From Bacteroides sp. UBA1317 (GTDB lineage: Bacteria > Bacteroidota > Bacteroidia > Bacteroidales > Bacteroidaceae), in assembly GCA_002307035.1 (NCBI GenBank), contig DBTL01000157.1, forward strand, positions 1-20,280: 20,280 nucleotides of DNA. The letters are read 5' to 3'. This document shows, piece after piece, positions 16,031 through 20,280 of this stretch. A program made the position numbers and the translations under genes. The number at the start of each line of letters is the position of its first letter. Position 1 is the first letter of the stretch. The notes under the pieces are model-generated. The model was not told the DNA's origin. It made no database searches and was given only the letters and a program-made list of their open reading frames with translations.

Positions 16031-16062
16031 TTTGGTGTTTTTATAAATTAATTGAATCTTTG
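16031..16062 (+). promoter_or_regulatory. Invertible promoter driving the Rrf2-like gene
   Basis: TTTG at 16031-16034, 20-nt spacer, AATCTTTG at 16055-16062: the -7 box matches TAnnTTTG at all but the first fixed position. Transcription would start about 10 nt before the right recombination site and cross it into the gene at 16125. Confidence 0.65.
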
Positions 16063-16077
16063 CAAGAATTAAACAAA

Positions 16078-16102
16078 TTCCGTTACCTGTCAAGTAACAG
16101 AA
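16078..16102 (-). repeat. Right arm of the 25-bp inverted repeat (recombination site)
   Basis: A perfect reverse complement of 15638-15662, with GTTAC-N7-GTAAC at its core. It ends 22 bp before the ATG of the Rrf2-like gene, so it forms part of that gene's untranslated leader. Confidence 0.9.
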
Positions 16103-16124
16103 CTCAAAAGATAGCAAAGGCATT

Positions 16125-16499
16125 ATGTTAACTTCGAATACGAAAAAAGCTATAGCGTTGCTTCGTGATATGTACTATCGGCATGGATACGTGAAAGAGA
16201 ATCTATGCGATTTTTCTGATTCTTCTACTCAAGAGCTGTTGAGCCATTTAGAATCGGTGGGCCTCATCTGTTTGCGTACAGATGGAGTGGCCAATGCTTT
16301 GTCGTCGTACGAGTTATGTAAACCTTTGCCTGAAATAACTCTTCAAGACTTATTAATAGCCATCGGAGAAGGGCTTTGTCCTATTTTTGAGAATAAGGAA
16401 ACAATCTATGAACAGTATGGTATGGCTGCATCTCGGCTGGGTGTGCTCAACGAGGTTACTTGTGAACTGTTGGCCAAAATTCGTATTACTGATTTATGA
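16125..16499 (+). CDS. Rrf2-like winged-helix transcription regulator, phase-variable
   Basis: A 124-residue protein resembling Rrf2-family regulators. The N-terminal helix is MLTSNTKKAIALLRDMYYRH. A recognition-helix and wing region, LLSHLESVGLICLRTDG, corresponds to the usual LLRKLEKAGLV pattern. Then comes YELCKPLPEITLQDLLIAIGEGL, matching the family's YRLARPPEEITLLDVIEAIEG pattern. The clustered three cysteines that ligate Fe-S in IscR/NsrR are not in the usual arrangement; five Cys are scattered. The family is assigned by eye and is moderately sure. A purine-rich stretch (AAAGG) lies just before the ATG. It is the first gene reached from the invertible promoter, so its expression should be on/off. 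Targets are unknown. Confidence 0.65.
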   Translation: MLTSNTKKAIALLRDMYYRHGYVKENLCDFSDSSTQELLSHLESVGLICLRTDGVANALSSYELCKPLPEITLQDLLIAIGEGLCPIFENKETIYEQYGMAASRLGVLNEVTCELLAKIRITDL

Positions 16500-16650
16500 G
16501 ATAGTACTTATTTTTATTCTTTGTAATTTTAATATTTAAAGAAAATACTCGTACTTTGTAGTATGAAAATGCATGTGGCATTTTTCGGTGGATTTTGTGC
16601 CGAAGAAAATGTTAGGCTATTGCTTTTTACGAATATAAATAATACGCAGT

Positions 16651-17493
16651 ATGACGCAACAGGGCAATAAATTTATCTCTCCGGGAGCTTGGTTTTCAAT
16701 GATATATCCTTCAAATTGGAATGAATTTGAAGATGGTGAGGGTAGCTTCCTTTTCTATAATCCCGATAAATGGACGGGCAACTTTCGTATATCTGCATAC
16801 AAAGCGGAAGCTAAATCGGCTGATGCTATGACTTATGGGCGACAATCTGTATTAGATGAATTGAAAGATAATTCTTCAGCTTCTTCTATTCAAATAGGCG
16901 GGTTGGAATGTGCTTACAGTAAGGAAATGTTTCAGGAAGAAGGAGAATATTATACGACTCATCTTTGGGTTACAGGCATCAATGATGTCGCTTTCGAATG
17001 TCGTTTTACCGTTCTTAAAGGGGGTGAAGTGAAGGAGGCGGAAGAGGTAATTGCTTCACTCGAAGTAAGACAGAATGGGGTGAAATATCCTGCAGAAACG
17101 ATTCCTATCCGGTTGTCGGAAATCTATCAGGTCAATGAAGGCTATGAGTGGGCGGTGTCTACAGTGAAGAAGCTACTGAAAAAAGACTTCCAAGGTGTAG
17201 AAGAGGATCTGTTTAAACTCCAACAGGTGATGGATGGAGGCAAGATAGAGAAGTCGCAACGGGATGTATGGATGGCTTTTGGCATCACTCTTTGCACTAT
17301 TCTGGGCAATGAAATAGATGGCTTTGAATGGAAGACGCTTATGGATGGCAACCGTGAGGTACCGGTGCTGCAATATATGCAGACGGGGAAGCTGATTGAT
17401 CCGATGGAACTGGTGTGGAAAAAAGTGAAGGCTGGCGAGCGTTGTGATATCGTAGAGGAATATAAAAATGTAATTGAAGAAATCGGTAGATAA
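16651..17493 (+). CDS. DUF3805/DUF3806-domain protein
   Basis: A 280-residue soluble protein without signal peptide or membrane segment. Residues about 8-140 (GAWFSMIYPSNWNEFEDGEG, FYNPDKWTGNFRISAY) look like DUF3805, and about 160-255 (YEWAVSTVKKLLKKDFQGVE, DVWMAFGITLCTILGNEIDG) like DUF3806. No enzymatic motif is recognised. It is 21 nt upstream of the ABC-F gene and probably shares its transcript. The 151-bp gap before it has no clear terminator, so readthrough from the phase-variable gene is possible. Confidence 0.75.
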   Translation: MTQQGNKFISPGAWFSMIYPSNWNEFEDGEGSFLFYNPDKWTGNFRISAYKAEAKSADAMTYGRQSVLDELKDNSSASSIQIGGLECAYSKEMFQEEGEYYTTHLWVTGINDVAFECRFTVLKGGEVKEAEEVIASLEVRQNGVKYPAETIPIRLSEIYQVNEGYEWAVSTVKKLLKKDFQGVEEDLFKLQQVMDGGKIEKSQRDVWMAFGITLCTILGNEIDGFEWKTLMDGNREVPVLQYMQTGKLIDPMELVWKKVKAGERCDIVEEYKNVIEEIGR

Positions 17494-17514
17494 ATCTATC
17501 TTGAATAATAGTTT

Positions 17515-19380
17515 ATGGCAAGTTACTTACAGGTAGATGGTCTCACCAAATCGTTTGGGGACTTAGTTCTTTTTCAAAACATCTCTTTTGGCATAGCCGA
17601 AGGGCAGCGCATGGGGCTGATTGCCAAGAATGGTGCGGGAAAAACAACTTTGCTCAATATCCTTTCCGGTAAGGAAGGATATGACAGTGGAAATATTGTT
17701 TTTCGTAGAGATTTGCGTGTGGCTTATTTGGAACAAGATCCTCAATATCCGGGTGAATTGACGGTGCTTGAGGCTTGTTTCCACAAAGGGAACAGCACGG
17801 TAGAGCTTATTAAGGAATATGAGCGTTGCATGGAGACGGAAGGGCATCCCGGATTGGAGGAACTTCTAATTAAGATGGAACACGAAAAGGCATGGGACTA
17901 TGAACGCAAGGCCAAACAGATTCTGTCTCAACTAAAAATTAAAAACTTAGACCAATTAGTAAAGCATCTCTCCGGAGGGCAGCTAAAGCGTGTGGCATTA
18001 GCTAATACGCTCATTACGGAGCCTGATTTATTGATACTTGATGAGCCTACCAATCACCTTGATTTGGATATGACCGAATGGTTGGAAGAGTATCTGCAAC
18101 GCACCAATCTTTGCTTGCTAATGGTGACACATGATCGATATTTTCTTGATCGCGTCTGCTCGGAAATTATTGAGATAGATAATAGGCAGGTGTACCAATA
18201 CAGAGGAAACTACAGCTATTATCTTGAAAAACGTCAAGAACGGGTAGATGCTACTAATGCTGAAGTGGACCGGGCGAACAACCTTTATCGCACGGAACTC
18301 GACTGGATGCGCCGGATGCCACAAGCGCGTGGCCATAAGGCGAAGTATCGTGAAGATGCTTTTTATGAACTGGAAAAAGTGGCTAAGCAAAGATTCAACA
18401 ACGATAATGTGAAGCTTGAGGTGAAAGCCGCTTACATTGGCTCTAAGATATTCGAGGCCGACCATCTGCGGAAGAGTTTTGGAGATCTGAAGATCCTGGA
18501 TGATTTCTCGTACGTCTTTGCTCGCTATGAGAAGATGGGAATTGTGGGAAACAATGGTACGGGAAAGTCTACTTTCATCAAAATCCTGATGGGAGAAGTG
18601 CAACCTGATAGTGGAACGGTGGATGTAGGTGAAACGGTTCGTTTTGGTTATTACTCGCAGGATGGTTTGCAGTTTGATGATCGCATGAAAGTGATTGATG
18701 TGATTCAGGATGTTGCCGAAGTCATAGAACTGGGCAATGGAAAGCAATTAACTGCTTCTCAGTTCCTTCAACATTTCTTGTTTACACCCGAAACGCAGCA
18801 TAGCTATGTGTATAAGTTGAGTGGGGGAGAGCGTCGTCGACTGTATCTCTGTACGGTGCTGATGCGCAATCCTAACTTCCTGGTGTTGGATGAACCTACG
18901 AATGATTTGGATATTATCACGCTGAATGTGCTCGAAGAGTACTTGCAGAGTTTCAGAGGGTGTGTCATTGTTGTATCACATGACCGTTATTTTATGGATA
19001 AGGTGGTAGATCATCTGATGGTATTCAACGGACAAGGAGATATCCGTGATTTCCCGGGTAATTATAGTGATTATCGTGATTGGAAGGAAGCGCGTGCGCA
19101 GAAAGAGAAAGAGGCTGAGAAACCTCAGGAGGAGAAGACAACTCGGGTTCGCTTGAATGATAAAAGAAAGATGAGCTTCAAAGAGAAGCGGGAATTTGAG
19201 CAACTGGAACAGGAGATTGCCGCACTCGAAGAGGAAAAGAAAAAGATAGAAGACGATTTCTGTAGCGGCGTTTTGTCGGTAGAGGAACTTACTGATAAGT
19301 CGAAAAGACTGCCGGAGGTAAATGATTTGATTGACGAAAAAACTATGCGCTGGCTCGAATTAAGCGAAATTGAACCATGA
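17515..19380 (+). CDS. ABC-F family ATPase (Uup-like)
   Basis: A cytosolic twin-ATPase of 621 residues without membrane segments; ABC-F proteins act on ribosomes. First domain: Walker A GLIAKNGAGKTT (about 34-45), signature LSGGQLKRVALA (about 152), Walker B LLILDEPTNHLD (about 172-181). A charged linker follows (about 240-305, with MRRMPQARGHKAKYREDAF). Second domain: Walker A GIVGNNGTGKST (about 342-353), signature LSGGERRRLYL (about 435), Walker B FLVLDEPTNDLD (about 455). A C-terminal coiled coil, about 560-610 (EFEQLEQEIAALEEEKKKIE), is of the kind found in Uup. All ATPase motifs are intact. Whether it protects against antibiotics or serves translation or DNA stability as Uup does cannot be told. 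Its stop overlaps the next gene's start. Confidence 0.9.
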   Translation: MASYLQVDGLTKSFGDLVLFQNISFGIAEGQRMGLIAKNGAGKTTLLNILSGKEGYDSGNIVFRRDLRVAYLEQDPQYPGELTVLEACFHKGNSTVELIKEYERCMETEGHPGLEELLIKMEHEKAWDYERKAKQILSQLKIKNLDQLVKHLSGGQLKRVALANTLITEPDLLILDEPTNHLDLDMTEWLEEYLQRTNLCLLMVTHDRYFLDRVCSEIIEIDNRQVYQYRGNYSYYLEKRQERVDATNAEVDRANNLYRTELDWMRRMPQARGHKAKYREDAFYELEKVAKQRFNNDNVKLEVKAAYIGSKIFEADHLRKSFGDLKILDDFSYVFARYEKMGIVGNNGTGKSTFIKILMGEVQPDSGTVDVGETVRFGYYSQDGLQFDDRMKVIDVIQDVAEVIELGNGKQLTASQFLQHFLFTPETQHSYVYKLSGGERRRLYLCTVLMRNPNFLVLDEPTNDLDIITLNVLEEYLQSFRGCVIVVSHDRYFMDKVVDHLMVFNGQGDIRDFPGNYSDYRDWKEARAQKEKEAEKPQEEKTTRVRLNDKRKMSFKEKREFEQLEQEIAALEEEKKKIEDDFCSGVLSVEELTDKSKRLPEVNDLIDEKTMRWLELSEIEP

Positions 19381-20216
19381 ATAAAACGAATTATCATAGT
19401 CATTGCTCTTTCTGTGATGGTCGTGCCCCATTGGAAGATTTTGTGAAGGTTGCCATTGCAGAGGGCTTTACAGCTTATGGCGTATCTTCGCATGCTCCGT
19501 TGCCATTTGCTACTCATTGGTCGATGGAGTGGGAGCAGATGGATGATTATTTGAGCGAATGCAATCGACTGAAAAAGAAATATGCCGGACAGATAGAGTT
19601 ATACGTAGGTTTAGAGATTGATTACCTGAATGAGGAGAGCAATCCTTCTATTGCTCGCTTTCGAGAGCTACCCCTTGATTATCGTATTGGTTCTGTGCAC
19701 ATGCTTTATGATGACAACGGTGATGTGGTCGATATTGACTGCCCTTCGGATGTATTCCGAAAGTTGGTGGATGAACACTTTGGGGGTGATTTGGTGCGCG
19801 TTGTTCATTTGTACTACGACAAACTCCTCCGTATGATTGAACTGGGAGGATTTGATATTCTAGGGCACGCCGATAAGATACACTACAATGCCGACTGTTA
19901 TCGTCCGGGTATGTTGGATGAAGCGTGGTATGATTCATTGATGCACACTTACTTTTCCGAGATAGCGCGAAGAGGTTATATGGTAGAGATAAATACGAAG
20001 GCTTATCATCAATTGGGTACTTTCTATCCCAATGAAAGGTATTGGATGTTGCTAAAAGAGCTGGGCATTCGGGTACTTGTAAATAGCGATGCGCACTATC
20101 CCGATCGAATTAGTAATGGACGATTGGAAGCACTCCAAGCACTACGTGCTGTCGGATATACAACTGTGATGGAGCTGCATGGCGGACAGTGGGAGGAAGC
20201 GCCTATTGGGTATTGA
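19377..20216 (+). CDS. PHP-family histidinol-phosphatase
   Basis: A 279-residue PHP-domain phosphoesterase resembling the HisJ/HisK-type histidinol-phosphatase (L-histidinol phosphate to L-histidinol, histidine synthesis). Metal-binding motifs in order: H-S-H in YHSHCSFCDG (about 6-15), SSHAPLPF, Glu in GLEIDY (about 79-84), His in GSVHML, His in LGHADKIHYNADCY, and D-A-H in VNSDAHYP. The length suits the family. The ATG overlaps the ABC-F stop by 4 nt (ATGA), so translation is coupled. No other his genes are in the window, so the substrate rests on family resemblance. Confidence 0.85.
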   Translation: MNKTNYHSHCSFCDGRAPLEDFVKVAIAEGFTAYGVSSHAPLPFATHWSMEWEQMDDYLSECNRLKKKYAGQIELYVGLEIDYLNEESNPSIARFRELPLDYRIGSVHMLYDDNGDVVDIDCPSDVFRKLVDEHFGGDLVRVVHLYYDKLLRMIELGGFDILGHADKIHYNADCYRPGMLDEAWYDSLMHTYFSEIARRGYMVEINTKAYHQLGTFYPNERYWMLLKELGIRVLVNSDAHYPDRISNGRLEALQALRAVGYTTVMELHGGQWEEAPIGY

Positions 20217-20262
20217 TTGTTTCTTATTATTTACAAGTGAGTGTATGAAAAGAGAAGATGTA

Positions 20263-20280
20263 ACTTCAGTGTGTTGAATG
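20263..20280 (+). repeat. Possible start of a second copy of the hairpin repeat, cut by the window edge
   Basis: The final 18 bases match the reverse complement of 3980-3997 at 16 of 18 positions, including ten identical bases at the end (GTGTTGAATG). Like the first copy, it lies just downstream of a gene. Confidence 0.4.

Larger units (their letters stand above)
15638..16102. mobile_element. Invertible DNA segment (phase-variable promoter switch)
   Basis: A 465-bp segment bounded by 25-bp perfect inverted repeats, immediately downstream of a tyrosine recombinase gene. The interior (15663-16077) is strongly A+T-rich and has no convincing gene. It holds one rightward promoter (16031-16062) near its right end. 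I found no TAnnTTTG box pointing left. In the orientation shown, the promoter reads into the Rrf2-like gene at 16125 (ON). After inversion it would read leftward toward the recombinase. Prediction from structure; inversion itself cannot be seen in one sequence. Confidence 0.85.

Noticed and set aside
16579..16608. Imperfect hairpin (TCGG / CCGA with A/T flanks) before the DUF3805 gene
   Set aside because: The stem needs bulges, is short in G-C pairs and lacks a T-tract; not convincing as terminator or riboswitch.
18118..18747. 209-codon minus-strand frame opposite the ABC-F gene
   Set aside because: Fully inside a gene with all ABC-F motifs intact on the plus strand; the translation is rich in Ile, His and Phe, as expected of antisense shadow.
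19125..19517. 130-codon minus-strand frame over the ABC-F and phosphatase junction
   Set aside because: Ser-rich low-complexity antisense of the coiled-coil region; both plus-strand genes are secure.

Overview
The window looks like a chromosomal segment of a Bacteroides-type gut bacterium (Bacteroidales). The grounds are the mutY-ssb-gldE gene order, an RprX/RprY two-component pair, surface lipoproteins with acidic residues after the lipobox cysteine, a Bacteroidetes-style cobalamin uptake operon, and several promoters of the Bacteroidetes form TTG/TTTG-N19-21-TAnnTTTG. No tRNA, rRNA or CRISPR array was found.

Layout. 1-3700 (+): housekeeping genes mutY (5' end cut off by the window), ssb, gldE, a 28-residue membrane peptide, and a Sfp-type phosphopantetheinyl transferase followed by a strong terminator. 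3701-4247: a gene-poor junction between convergent genes, holding a 30-bp perfect inverted repeat and a roughly 100-bp MITE-like element with IS-like terminal repeats. 4248-9274 (-): a vitamin B12 acquisition operon behind a cobalamin riboswitch, in the order btuB (TonB-dependent receptor), btuG-like beta-propeller surface lipoprotein, DUF4465/BtuH-like lipoprotein. The btuG-like gene carries an in-frame amber codon that splits off the last 126 residues of its C-terminal domain. 9446-10390 (-): a thioredoxin-fold lipoprotein. 10490-12967 (-): rprX and rprY. 13167-14360 (+): a membrane-anchored transglutaminase-like protein, divergent from rprY.

14577-16499 is the most interesting part: a compact phase-variation module. 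A tyrosine site-specific recombinase (322 aa) is followed directly by a 465-bp segment bounded by 25-bp perfect inverted repeats. Each repeat has the form of a recombinase core site (GTTAC-N7-GTAAC). Inside the segment, close to the right repeat, lies a good Bacteroides promoter pointing out of the segment into a small Rrf2-like winged-helix regulator gene. As assembled, the promoter is in the ON orientation. Inversion would disconnect the regulator and point the promoter back at the 3' end of the recombinase gene, giving antisense transcription. A switchable transcription regulator could in turn switch a distant regulon.

16651-20216 (+): a DUF3805/DUF3806 protein, an Uup-like ABC-F ATPase, and a PHP-family histidinol-phosphatase whose start overlaps the ABC-F stop. 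I see no strong terminator between the regulator gene and these genes. The last 18 bases of the window look like the start of a second copy of the inverted-repeat element near 3923-3997, which suggests a dispersed intergenic repeat family.
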